Source: Bacillota bacterium
GTDB taxonomy: Bacteria > Bacillota > Negativicutes > Sporomusales > Sporomusaceae
Direction of reading: 5' to 3'
DNA: 38,197 bases
Assembly: GCA_023388195.1 (NCBI GenBank)
Contig: JAEWGR010000097.1
Span: 1-38,197, forward strand
Notes under the pieces: generated by a model
Seen by the model: the letters and a program-made list of their open reading frames with translations, nothing else
What the model was told of the DNA's origin: nothing
Databases searched by the model: none
Made by a program: the position numbers and the translations under genes
Part shown: positions 24,030 to 32,199 of the stretch, piece by piece
Layout of the letters: each line of letters opens with the position of its first letter
Numbering within the stretch: the first letter of the stretch is position 1

Positions 24030-25661
24030 TTGTCCAAACCGATCTACATTATTGGTCATCGTAATCCTGATACAGATTCTATTTGTTCAGCAATTGCCTA
24101 CGCACACCTCAAAGCAGCTTTGGGCGAGCATGTAATTCCGGCACGGGCCGGCAAGATCAACGCAGAGACTAAGTATGTCCTGGATTTTTTCAATAGGAAA
24201 CCGCCGGTGCTGATCCTTGATATGTATCCACGGGCTAAGGATGTTATGCGTGAACACAGTGTCACGATCCACCCCTGGAATACATTGAGAAAACTCGGCC
24301 AATTAATCAAACAGTACAGTGTAAAATCTATACCGGTTGTCGAAGAGGACGGCACTTTAGTTGGCATGGTTACCGTCGGGGATTTGGCTGAACGGTATGT
24401 AAATGAACTGGGTATGCAGGATTTGCGGGAAACCGGTGTTGATTATGCCGGCATTCTCAGATGTCTTAACGGCACGCTTATTTGTGGCGGTGATTTAACC
24501 CGCCGACTGGAAGGCCGTGTGAAAATTGCCGCTTCCCGCACCCAGACTATGGAGAAGGTAATTAAACCCGGTGATATTGTTTTGGTGGGCAACCGTACTA
24601 ATGTGCAGCTGACCTGCATCGAGGCCGGTATTGCCTGTCTGATTATAACCGGCGATTTTGAAGTGGCCCCGGAGGTGGAGGCGGCTGCCCGGTCAGCCGG
24701 GACCTATATTATCAGAGCCCCCTATGACACGTATACCTGCGGTCGCCTAATCAATCAGAGCATCCCGGTAGGGAAGGTTATGAAAGCCAATGTGACAGCA
24801 TTTAAACCGGATGATATGGTTGCCGATCTGAAAGAAATTATTATCCGAACCGGCTACCGTAATTATCCTGTTGTGCAAAACGGCAGGATGGTTGGTCTGA
24901 TTGACCGGGACCGGCTGATTGTGCCAGAACGGAATCAGATTATTCTGGTTGACCATAACGAACGTTCCCAGGCTGTGGATGGGATTGAAGAGGCTAAGAT
25001 CATCGAGATCATTGACCATCACCGGCTGGGCGGGATGGAAACCAGTGAGCCAATTTTTATTAAACATGAGCCGGTAGGCTCGACGGCCACCATTGTTGCC
25101 AACATGCACTGGCACCGTAATGTCACAATACCTGAAGATATAGCCGGGCTTTTACTTGCCGCGATCATTTCCGACACAGTATTGTTTAAATCGCCGACAG
25201 CAACGGCTAAAGACCGTGATGCGGCCTATAAGCTGGCAGATATTGCCGGTCTGGATATCCAGGAATTTGGCATGGCAATGCTGAAGGCGGGTTCGGTCAT
25301 TGATAAACTGACCCCGGGTGATATCGTAGCCAGTGATTTGAAAGAATTTCAGATTGGCGAGTATTATGTCGCCATTAGTCAAATCTCAGTTATGGATCAA
25401 AAAGATGTGCTGAAGCAGCAAGCTCAACTCCAGGCTGCCATGCAGGCTATCTGCGAAAAAGAACAGTATAATATGGCAATACTGCTTATTACCGGCATCC
25501 TTGATGAAGCCACGTACCTGTTGCATTATGGGCAGCCAGCGCGGGTATTGACGATCGCTTTTGGCGAGGCCTGCCCTGATGGCACCTGGTACCTGCCTGG
25601 TGTTATGTCACGTAAGAAGCAGGTTGTTCCCCCCCTGATTGACGCTGCGCGCCGGCTCTAA
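24030..25661 (+). CDS. ppaC: Manganese-dependent inorganic pyrophosphatase with regulatory CBS and DRTGG domains
   Basis: A family II (DHH) pyrophosphatase that hydrolyses PPi. The metal site appears as GHRNPDTDS (9-17), VDHNERSQ (about 307-314) and IDHHRLGG (about 327-334), with the DHHA2 domain at the end (SRKKQVVPPLIDAA). Two CBS motifs (about 65-125 and 250-300) flank a DRTGG domain between catalytic strands; in this class AMP/ADP inhibit and ATP or diadenosine polyphosphates activate. The TTG start at 24030 was chosen because AGGAG (24015-24019) precedes it by 10 nt and the upstream ATG lies inside the -10 box. The protein then has 543 residues, usual for this class. Confidence 0.92.
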   Translation: MSKPIYIIGHRNPDTDSICSAIAYAHLKAALGEHVIPARAGKINAETKYVLDFFNRKPPVLILDMYPRAKDVMREHSVTIHPWNTLRKLGQLIKQYSVKSIPVVEEDGTLVGMVTVGDLAERYVNELGMQDLRETGVDYAGILRCLNGTLICGGDLTRRLEGRVKIAASRTQTMEKVIKPGDIVLVGNRTNVQLTCIEAGIACLIITGDFEVAPEVEAAARSAGTYIIRAPYDTYTCGRLINQSIPVGKVMKANVTAFKPDDMVADLKEIIIRTGYRNYPVVQNGRMVGLIDRDRLIVPERNQIILVDHNERSQAVDGIEEAKIIEIIDHHRLGGMETSEPIFIKHEPVGSTATIVANMHWHRNVTIPEDIAGLLLAAIISDTVLFKSPTATAKDRDAAYKLADIAGLDIQEFGMAMLKAGSVIDKLTPGDIVASDLKEFQIGEYYVAISQISVMDQKDVLKQQAQLQAAMQAICEKEQYNMAILLITGILDEATYLLHYGQPARVLTIAFGEACPDGTWYLPGVMSRKKQVVPPLIDAARRL

Positions 25662-25726
25662 TAGGAAAAGCTGCCGAGTTATGGTATAATTATTACTATA
25701 ATAGCCCCAGGAAAGGAATGTGAATT

Positions 25727-25972
25727 ATGCCAGTTTACACAACCAATGGCGTATGCGCAAAAACAATCGAGTTTATGGTCGAAGAAGGGATTGTAACCAA
25801 GATTAAATTTCAGTCCGGCTGCTCCGGAAATCTACAGGGCGTAAGCCGGCTGGCCGAAGGCATGAAGGTGGAAGATGTTATTCGCAAGTTGCAGGGTATT
25901 CGCTGCGGTGATAAAGGGTCTTCCTGTCCTGATCAGCTGGCCCGGGCGCTGGCCGAATATCAGGAAAAATAG
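25727..25972 (+). CDS. TSCPD domain protein, TIGR03905 family
   Basis: An 81-residue protein made of one TSCPD domain, the domain found at the C-terminus of adenosylcobalamin-dependent ribonucleotide reductases and as small stand-alone proteins. Cysteines lie in TNGVCAKTIEF, QSGCSGNLQGVSRL, IRCGDKGSSCPDQLA; the GSSCPD is the TSCPD motif. Role unknown, perhaps metal binding. AAAGGA precedes the ATG. A TGG-TATAAT extended -10 at 25682-25690 may be its promoter. Confidence 0.85.
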   Translation: MPVYTTNGVCAKTIEFMVEEGIVTKIKFQSGCSGNLQGVSRLAEGMKVEDVIRKLQGIRCGDKGSSCPDQLARALAEYQEK

Positions 25973-26028
25973 CTGCCGAAAGCGGCTGTTGTCTGTGAAC
26001 CATTAATGCAATTGAGAGGTTAAGAGCA

Positions 26029-26349
26029 ATGTATTGTGAGATTATGTATCAGGTCACAGGCGAACGGTGGGGGATATTTCCCCGTGATAAGGGTGAATTT
26101 CAGGCTCGTTTGTCAAATTCTGATAGTATAAATATTCATGAGAAACAAGATACTGTAATCAAGAAATCAGAACAAATTGAGATTATGTCCTGCTCCTTTA
26201 CCCCAGACGAAAAAAATAAACGTCACCGGCAAGCGTTGGCTGGATTGGTTGAAAAGCTGGTAAAAGGCGGTTGGCAGCAAGTACCCGAGCAGGGAACGGC
26301 GTGGTATAGTCTTAGATTTTATAAAGCTGACGGAAAAATGACACCATAA
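26029..26349 (+). CDS. Hypothetical protein
   Basis: I do not recognise this protein. It has 106 residues, is soluble and charged, with YCEIMYQVTGERWGIFPRDKGEF at the N-terminus. The C-terminal half reads LVEKLVKGGWQQVPEQGTAWYSLRFYK, which looks like a helix then strands, a pattern often seen in small unannotated Firmicute proteins. AGAGG lies 11-12 nt before the ATG, a moderate ribosome site. It ends just before the promoter of the T-box leader. Confidence 0.6.
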   Translation: MYCEIMYQVTGERWGIFPRDKGEFQARLSNSDSINIHEKQDTVIKKSEQIEIMSCSFTPDEKNKRHRQALAGLVEKLVKGGWQQVPEQGTAWYSLRFYKADGKMTP

Positions 26350-26354
26350 TTCTA

Positions 26355-26383
26355 TTGACAATGAGTTTTTTATTTGGTATATT
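26355..26383 (+). promoter_or_regulatory. Sigma-A promoter of the T-box-aroF-tyrA unit
   Basis: TTGACA (26355-26360), a 17-nt spacer and TATATT (26378-26383). It starts 5 nt after the upstream gene stops. Confidence 0.85.
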
Positions 26384-26389
26384 CATTGG

Positions 26390-26665
26390 CAACAGCATAT
26401 CGCAAATGCAATGAGCGGGATAAGTACATGAGCATCGCTATTATCAGAGAGCCGGGGGGTGGTGTGACCCGGTAGGCGGGCTTGTCGAAATACACCCGTG
26501 AGCAGCAGGTCGAAAGTAAAGCAAGTAGACCGCGCCGGACGCCACCGTTATTGTAGGCTAGGGTATCGGAGTTTTCCCGTACCTGAAAAGAGTGGCTTGC
26601 TATTTTTAGCAAGCAGGGTGGTACCGCGAGTGAAGTCTCGTCCCTGTATAGGGATGGGGCTTTTT
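26390..26665 (+). promoter_or_regulatory. Tyrosine T-box leader
   Basis: The invariant T-box AGGGTGGTACCGCG is at 26615-26628. It is followed by a terminator stem at 26635-26660 (GTCTCGTCCCT / AGGGATGGGGC with G-U pairs) and TTTTT. The competing antiterminator pairs AGGG...CGCGAG with CTCG-TCCCT around the TGGT bulge that contacts the uncharged tRNA end. In stem I the AGTA and GAA elements of the specifier loop are visible, and the specifier TAC at 26491-26493 follows GAAA, which means tRNA-Tyr. Uncharged tRNA-Tyr should allow transcription into aroF and tyrA, the genes that make tyrosine. Confidence 0.92.
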
Positions 26666-26688
26666 ATATTTTTATGGAGGCGATAGAT

Positions 26689-27705
26689 ATGATTATTGTA
26701 ATGAGCCCGGCAGCAGCGCAAAAAGAGATTGAGCAAGTGATTTCCCGGGTAACCGGAGCCGGATTAAAGGTCCATGTGTCAGAAGGGAAGCTGCGTACTA
26801 TTATTGGTCTTATTGGTGAGAAAAAATTAATGGCCCAGCTGCCGTTGGAGGCTATGGCCGGTGTGGAAAAAACAATCTCGGTTACGGCCGGTTATAAACT
26901 GGTCAGCCGGGAATTTAAAAATGAAGACTCGGTGATTGATGTTGGCGGCGTACTTATCGGCGGTCCGCAGTTAACCGTCATGGCCGGGCCCTGTGCGGTG
27001 GAGAGCCGGGATCAGCTTTTAGAATCGGCAAGAATTGTCAAAGAAGCAGGTGCCCAGTTCCTGCGGGGCGGAGCCTACAAACCCCGCACTTCACCCTACT
27101 CTTTCCAGGGACTTGAAGAAAAAGGGCTGGAAATGCTGGCCGAAGCCAGAGCGGTAACAGGTCTGAAAATTGTTACTGAGGTTGTTGATATTCAGTCAGT
27201 GGCGGTAGTAGGTGCCTATGCGGATGTACTGCAAATCGGGGCCCGCAACATGCAGAACTTTCAGTTGTTAAAGGCGGTAGGCAAAAGTGGTATGCCGGTG
27301 TTATTAAAACGCGGTATTGCGGCTACAATCAATGAATGGCTCCATGCTGCCGAGTATATTATGAGCGAAGGCAATTACAAGGTTATGTTTTGTGAACGCG
27401 GCATCCGGACTTTTGAGGACTACACCCGCAATACTTTGGATTTGAGTGCTGTGGCGGCGCTTAAAAATCTGAGTCACCTGCCCGTTATTGTGGACCCGAG
27501 TCATGGAACCGGTTTATGGAAGCTGGTGCGGCCGATGGCCAGGGCTGCCGTGGCCGGTGGGGCTGACGGCCTGATGATTGAAGTACATCCCAATCCGGCT
27601 GAAGCCTTGTCTGACGGCAGTCAGTCCCTGACACCGGAGAACTTCCGGGGGCTAATGAACGAAATCAGGGCCATTGCGCCGGTGGTGGGCAGGAGAATGG
27701 CATGA
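26689..27705 (+). CDS. aroF: 3-deoxy-7-phosphoheptulonate synthase (DAHP synthase), type I-beta, second copy
   Basis: A 338-residue paralogue of the enzyme at 11186-12199 with the same parts: an N-terminal ferredoxin-like regulatory domain (1-70) and the barrel with GPCAVES, GGAYKPRTSPYSFQG, LQIGARNMQN, LLKRG, CERGIRTFE and VDPSHGTG. It lies directly behind the Tyr T-box, and its end overlaps tyrA (ATGA), so expression follows tyrosine need. GGAGG (26676-26680) stands 8 nt before ATG 26689; an in-frame ATG at 26674 overlaps this site and is rejected. Copy 1 and copy 2 differ most in the N-terminal domain, so different feedback ligands are plausible. Confidence 0.95.
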   Translation: MIIVMSPAAAQKEIEQVISRVTGAGLKVHVSEGKLRTIIGLIGEKKLMAQLPLEAMAGVEKTISVTAGYKLVSREFKNEDSVIDVGGVLIGGPQLTVMAGPCAVESRDQLLESARIVKEAGAQFLRGGAYKPRTSPYSFQGLEEKGLEMLAEARAVTGLKIVTEVVDIQSVAVVGAYADVLQIGARNMQNFQLLKAVGKSGMPVLLKRGIAATINEWLHAAEYIMSEGNYKVMFCERGIRTFEDYTRNTLDLSAVAALKNLSHLPVIVDPSHGTGLWKLVRPMARAAVAGGADGLMIEVHPNPAEALSDGSQSLTPENFRGLMNEIRAIAPVVGRRMA

Positions 27706-28610
27706 GACTGACTGTCAAAAGGATTGCCATCATTGGTATGGGCCTGATTGGCGGGTCGCTGGGGCTGGCTTTTAAAGCCGCCAGAGGCGGCAAGGTTGAA
27801 ATTACCGGTATCGATACCAACGAACTGTCACTCCTTCGAGCCCGGCAGCGGGGGGCGGCTGATATTGTTACTGCTGACAGTAAGTCTGGCATAGCTGATG
27901 CCGACATGGTTATTTTGTGTACGCCGGTACTGCAGGCAGCGGCCTTGATAAAAGAAATCGCACCGTATTTAAAGCCGGGAACGATCCTGACCGACACCTG
28001 CAGCACGAAGTCCTATTTGATCAAGGAAATAGCAGCACTGCTGCCGGCCGGCGTTTATTATGTGCCAGGCCACCCTATGGCCGGACGTGAAAAAAGCGGC
28101 ATTGAAGCCGCCGACAGCACCCTTTTTTGTGATAAATGGTATATCCTCATTCCGCCGGAAAACGGTGATACTGCCGCTATTGAGGCAGTGCGCCGGGTCG
28201 TTGGCTGGACTGGCGCCAGAATTACGGAGATGGAGGCCGGCCGCCATGACCGGTGTACAGCCCTGATCAGTCATGTACCGCATATCGGTGCGGCCGCTTT
28301 GGTAAATTTGCTGTCTTATGCTGAGGATCAGGACAGCAGTATTAAGCTGGCCGGCGGCGGCTTTCGTGATACCACCCGGATTGCTTCTTCGAACGCCGAT
28401 ATGTGGGCCGATGTATGTATGACAAATTCCGGGCCGATTGCCGACAGCCTGGATAAATTCAGCCAGATTATCAGTGAGGTGGCCGGCGCTATTCGCTGCG
28501 GTGACCGGCTGCGTGTTCATAGTTTTTTTGCTGCAGCTAAAGAACGGCGGGATGAGCTTTTGCAGCTGGAACAGGCTGTTACCGAACAACCCTTGTCCAA
28601 TGGGCGTTGA
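27702..28610 (+). CDS. tyrA: Prephenate dehydrogenase
   Basis: Oxidatively decarboxylates prephenate to 4-hydroxyphenylpyruvate on the tyrosine branch. Its 302 residues begin with the Rossmann motif IAIIGMGLIGGSLGLAFK, then VILCTPVLQ, DTCSTK, the substrate segment GHPMAGREKSG, and DRCTALISHVPHIGAAAL with the catalytic-type His in SHVPH. The C-terminal half is the helical dimerisation domain, and no ACT domain is fused. The ATG overlaps the aroF stop by 4 nt. Control is by the Tyr T-box. Its last 32 nt overlap the end of the converging SGNH gene. Confidence 0.93.
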   Translation: MRLTVKRIAIIGMGLIGGSLGLAFKAARGGKVEITGIDTNELSLLRARQRGAADIVTADSKSGIADADMVILCTPVLQAAALIKEIAPYLKPGTILTDTCSTKSYLIKEIAALLPAGVYYVPGHPMAGREKSGIEAADSTLFCDKWYILIPPENGDTAAIEAVRRVVGWTGARITEMEAGRHDRCTALISHVPHIGAAALVNLLSYAEDQDSSIKLAGGGFRDTTRIASSNADMWADVCMTNSGPIADSLDKFSQIISEVAGAIRCGDRLRVHSFFAAAKERRDELLQLEQAVTEQPLSNGR

Positions 28611-30183
28611 TGATCTGGCCCATGAGCTTTTTGCCCTCAATATCAAGATGGAGCCCATCTGTGGCTAAGTGGCGGGGCAATTCGCGGTTGGTATCAGTAA
28701 AATGCGGCTCAAGGTCAATAAAGTAGCGTTGTTGCCGGATAAACTGATTGACTGTGTCGAACTCTTCCCGCCAATTACTGACGGTGTGTTCTTTAAAAAC
28801 AGCATCAATTGCCGCCGGATTTATTGGCGGCAAGGTCAGGAAGATTGGTCTGATACCATTTACAAGGCATTTACTGCGAATGCCGGCAAGTTCAGCAATG
28901 ACCTGCGTTGCGGCTACCCCGCTGCGCAGACTGTTAGTGCCGCCAAGGATGATTAAATACCGGGGTTTAAACGGTAATACGTCATGGTCAAATCTGGCCA
29001 GCATCGTCGCAGCAGTATCGCCGCTTTTTCCCAGATTGGCAGCCGGAAACTGCAGATAGGTCTGGTAATTATAGTTGCTGTTAGCCGGCGAATAGGAGAC
29101 GGCCCCGCCGCCGTGGGTAATACTATCGCCAAAAGTGGCGGCATAGTGGCCTCTGGTTACATCAACGGTGAACTCAGCCGTATCCGAATATTCACCTACC
29201 GGATTGCCGCCGGCGTCAAGGCCGCGGACCCGCCAGTAATATTTTCCATAACCCAGCCGCGGCTGATCGTCATAGCAGTCATTCAGGTCGGTCACAATTT
29301 TGCTCCAGATGCGGTGGCGGGAGGCCTCTGTACCGCCCTGTATGTCCGGCGGGTGGTTGGCAAGTTCAACTTCATAACTGACGGCACCAGATACCGGTAT
29401 CCAGGAATAGACAGGATAAAGCAGCTGCGGCGACGGGGAATTAGCAAGGAGTGGTTTAATGATCGGGTCAATGGTACGGTCAAGCCAGACCTCCGCAGCA
29501 TCGGAGAATACACCGATCGGCTGGCCGTCGTAGTCCAGAGCCCGGACCCGCCAATAGATAGTACGGCCTTCATAGCCGGTGAAATCTGCATTATAGCCGT
29601 TGGTAAAGACCTCACGGGTCAAACTGATTTGGTGTACCGATGGATAAATAGAATTGGGATTTTCAGGAGCTGTGGCTAGCAATTCAAGCTCATAATACAC
29701 GGCATTGGGGACTTCTGTCCAGGTTAACATCGGCCGGACTGAGGCGGGTGAATTCTCGGGATACGGGGAGGTTGGCTGTGGTCTGGCCTGTCTGGCTTCG
29801 TCAGTCTGCATTTCTTTGGCCCCGGTTAGGCGGACGAGATCAGAGTACTTGCCCAGTGGTCTGTGAAACAGGGTTTGGGCTGAGACCCGCCAGTAACTAT
29901 AGTCGGGAAAGTGTTCATCAACGGCCAGCTGATTATGCCAGGTATGATAAGTGGTAATAAGCCGGGAGTTATCCATATCCTCCTCCGCTGACGGCAGGGT
30001 GCTGAGGGCCTCCACTTTATAATAAGCCGGATAGGGCAGCCGGGGCCAGTGTAAGGTATATTCGTCCGCTGTATAGTTGACCTCCAGGATTGGTTTAAAG
30101 CCGTTAAGTCCAAGTGTTTCCGAGCGTTCCAGTGTGTAAGCTATTGCCAGAATGATGAGTGTGAAGGCGATAATCCGTTTCAT
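28579..30183 (-). CDS. SGNH/GDSL hydrolase with three fibronectin III-like repeats
   Basis: A 534-residue membrane-anchored or secreted esterase-like protein. A signal anchor covers residues about 3-17. Three similar beta-domains follow at about 35-120, 148-236 and 253-341; each ends in a (Y/R)WRV(R/S)A(L/Q) strand and GxxSD, the pattern of FN3-like 'fibronectin-like' repeats. The SGNH domain starts at about 346: GDSITHGG (S354), NLGKSGD (G385), LGGTNS (N417) and DGLHLD (D509, H512), which are blocks I, II, III and V. The substrate may be an acetylated cell-surface polymer. GCAGGTG lies just upstream of the start. The frame could extend further upstream but lacks a ribosome site there. Its 3' end overlaps tyrA by 32 nt. 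Confidence 0.85.
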   Translation of the reverse strand: MKRIIAFTLIILAIAYTLERSETLGLNGFKPILEVNYTADEYTLHWPRLPYPAYYKVEALSTLPSAEEDMDNSRLITTYHTWHNQLAVDEHFPDYSYWRVSAQTLFHRPLGKYSDLVRLTGAKEMQTDEARQARPQPTSPYPENSPASVRPMLTWTEVPNAVYYELELLATAPENPNSIYPSVHQISLTREVFTNGYNADFTGYEGRTIYWRVRALDYDGQPIGVFSDAAEVWLDRTIDPIIKPLLANSPSPQLLYPVYSWIPVSGAVSYEVELANHPPDIQGGTEASRHRIWSKIVTDLNDCYDDQPRLGYGKYYWRVRGLDAGGNPVGEYSDTAEFTVDVTRGHYAATFGDSITHGGGAVSYSPANSNYNYQTYLQFPAANLGKSGDTAATMLARFDHDVLPFKPRYLIILGGTNSLRSGVAATQVIAELAGIRSKCLVNGIRPIFLTLPPINPAAIDAVFKEHTVSNWREEFDTVNQFIRQQRYFIDLEPHFTDTNRELPRHLATDGLHLDIEGKKLMGQIINAHWTRVVR

Positions 30184-30268
30184 AATATACACCTGCCGAT
30201 TAGACCGATATGAAATCATTGATATAGTATTGCCGTCCAGGGACCGGATCATTAGTCCCGGATAATAA

Positions 30269-30299
30269 AGAAGCTTTACGGAAGTTCCGTAAAGCTTCT
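30269..30299 (-). terminator. Terminator after hydG
   Basis: AGAAGCTTTACGG and CCGTAAAGCTTCT form a perfect 13-bp stem with a 5-nt loop, followed on the minus strand by TTATTAT. It lies 9 nt after the hydG stop. Confidence 0.85.
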
Positions 30300-30307
30300 G
30301 CTTTTGC

Positions 30308-31741
30308 CTAAAAATACAGATCTCTCATACCTGCTTCGATTTCTTTCAAGCGCAGGGCAGTGGCTTCCCTGATGGCGGCCGCCGGTATTTCCCGGAGGTG
30401 TTTGTTAATAGTGGCTTCACCGATCTCCCTGACAGCAGGGGTGGCGTAGTCGAGGAGATATTCTTTAAAAGTCAACAGGGCATTGGGTAAACAGACATTC
30501 TGAATCTCACCGCTTTTGGCAAGGCTCATAAATCTGTCGCCCGTGCGGCCCTGACGGTAACAGGCTGTGCAGTAACTGGGGACAAAACCCTGTCCGCAGA
30601 GCATGCTGACAATTTCCTCCGGTGAGCGGTTATCCCCGGTCTCGAACTGGAGACCTTTGGCCGGAGCATCTGCTTCATGTTCTTTATACACCTGATGGTA
30701 GCCGCCGACACCTGTGCAGGAACCGGCACTAATCTGGGATACACCATATCTGATCAGTTCATCGCGCAGCGCGGACGATTCACGGGTTGATAGAATCATG
30801 CCTGTATACGGTACCGCCAGGCGAATAATGGCGACAATCTTTTTAAAATCTTCATCACTGACTAAGTAGGGAAACTTAGTCAAATCCATCCCGCTGGCCG
30901 GACGTATGCGGGGCACAGAGATGGTATGGGGGCCGACACCCTGGGTTTTGTCAAGATGCTCGGCATGAAGGAACATGGCAACCGTTTCAAACTTATGATC
31001 ATACAGGCCATAGAGTACCCCGATGCCGACATCGTCGATGCCGGCCTGCATGGCCCGGTCCATGGCTGTTGTATGCCAGTTGTAGTCGCGTTTAGGTCCG
31101 GTCGGGTGCAGTTCGGCATAAGTGGAACGGTGGTAGGTTTCCTGGAAGAGGATGTAAGTGCCAATTTCCACTTCTTTTAGTTTACGGTATTCTTCAATGG
31201 TAGTAGCGGCAATATTTACATTGGCGCGGCGAATACTGCCGTTGCCGTCTTTGATGCTATAAATCTGACGGATCGCTTCCACTACGTAGTCAATGGTACA
31301 GTTGACCGGGTCTTCACCCGCCTCGACAGCCAGGCGCTTATGGCCCAGTGATTCAAGGATTTCAACCTCTTCTTTGATTTCATCGAGGGTTAACCGGCGG
31401 CGCAACTGGTCCGCATTACCGACCCGGTAACCGCAATAAGTACAGTTATTTATACAGTGGCTGGAGATATAAAGCGGGGCAAATAGCACAATTCGCGTGC
31501 CGTAGATAGCCTGTTTAACATCCGCAGCGGCCGCAAACATTTCAGCTTGCAGATCTGCGTCAGTCACCTCAAGGAGAACCGCGACTTCAGCGGCAGATAA
31601 GCCGTGATATTTGCGCGCCTTGGCAATAATGGCCCGGACATAATCCTTGTCCCGGGATTTTGTTTTAGCCTCAGCCAGCAGTCGATAAATTAAAGGTTCA
31701 TCAATAAATGCATCAGAGGTACGTTGTGCGTTGTCAATCAT
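30308..31741 (-). CDS. hydG: [FeFe] hydrogenase H-cluster maturase HydG
   Basis: A radical SAM tyrosine lyase that makes CO, cyanide and an Fe-containing synthon for the H-cluster of [FeFe] hydrogenase. The SAM cluster is C96-x3-C100-x2-C103 (CINNCTYCGYR). HydG-specific features are the long ThiH-like barrel and the C-terminal CTACYRQGRTGDRF (about 394-407) that starts the second, dangler-iron cluster site. Its 477 residues are typical. It overlaps the upstream TM1266-type regulator gene by 8 nt. hydE and hydF are not in the window. ThiH is excluded by the C-terminal cluster extension. Confidence 0.96.
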   Translation of the reverse strand: MIDNAQRTSDAFIDEPLIYRLLAEAKTKSRDKDYVRAIIAKARKYHGLSAAEVAVLLEVTDADLQAEMFAAAADVKQAIYGTRIVLFAPLYISSHCINNCTYCGYRVGNADQLRRRLTLDEIKEEVEILESLGHKRLAVEAGEDPVNCTIDYVVEAIRQIYSIKDGNGSIRRANVNIAATTIEEYRKLKEVEIGTYILFQETYHRSTYAELHPTGPKRDYNWHTTAMDRAMQAGIDDVGIGVLYGLYDHKFETVAMFLHAEHLDKTQGVGPHTISVPRIRPASGMDLTKFPYLVSDEDFKKIVAIIRLAVPYTGMILSTRESSALRDELIRYGVSQISAGSCTGVGGYHQVYKEHEADAPAKGLQFETGDNRSPEEIVSMLCGQGFVPSYCTACYRQGRTGDRFMSLAKSGEIQNVCLPNALLTFKEYLLDYATPAVREIGEATINKHLREIPAAAIREATALRLKEIEAGMRDLYF

Positions 31742-32015
31742 TTTTTTTCTCCCCTTTAGCTGCCGCTTCTCTGGCAGTAAGGGCTGATTTGACAGTAACG
31801 CCGGGAAGGTTGCCCAGTTTGCCGGTCAGCGCACCCACTTCATCAGTGGTACCTTCAATAATGAGGGCAATAACGCTGACCTCTGGATCGTGCCGGGGAA
31901 TACCCATACGGCCAATAATAATTTTGCCGTAATCGCTAAGAATGCTGTTAACTTTGTCAGCTATATACCGGGGATCATCAATTACAATGCCGATTACGCC
32001 AATACGTTTAGCCAT
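31734..32015 (-). CDS. Iron-only hydrogenase system regulator, TM1266 family
   Basis: A 93-residue ACT-like/ferredoxin-fold protein (RIGVIGIVIDDPRYIADKVNSIL ... IIIGRMGIPRHDPEVSVIALIIEG). Families of this kind, typified by TM1266, lie beside the Fe-hydrogenase maturation genes and resemble the ligand-binding part of NikR, without a DNA-binding domain. Regulation of hydrogenase maturation is inferred from location only. GGAGGG lies 10 nt before the start. The overlap with hydG (8 nt) shows coupled expression. Confidence 0.88.
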   Translation of the reverse strand: MAKRIGVIGIVIDDPRYIADKVNSILSDYGKIIIGRMGIPRHDPEVSVIALIIEGTTDEVGALTGKLGNLPGVTVKSALTAREAAAKGEKKND

Positions 32016-32036
32016 GTGTTTATTCCCTCCATCTTC

Positions 32037-32143
32037 CTGAGCGTAGGCCTCAGCCCTTGCTTTAGACTGGCGACAATTTTAGTATCCTCGGCAAAGCGGC
32101 TGAACCGCCAGACCTCAGACCATAGTTCTTATTTTCAATTATA
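32037..32143 (-). promoter_or_regulatory. Promoter element and structured leader before the TM1266-hydG unit
   Basis: On the minus strand a TATAAT (32138-32143) without a convincing -35 box is followed by a roughly 110-nt leader. It contains CTGGCG (32106-32111) pairing with CGCCAG (32067-32072), an internal GCGG/CCGC hairpin, and CTGAG (32049-32053) pairing with CTCAG (32037-32041) close to the start codon. The order looks like a folded RNA. I cannot match it to a known riboswitch class. Confidence 0.35.
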
Positions 32144-32199
32144 CATGATGTGGAGAGAAATGAATATAATCTATTTTACAATATTTCCTTACGACAAAT

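Noticed and set aside
25974..26000. GCCG-AAAG-CGGC hairpin after the TSCPD gene
   Set aside because: Four to five base pairs without a U-run; too weak to call a terminator.
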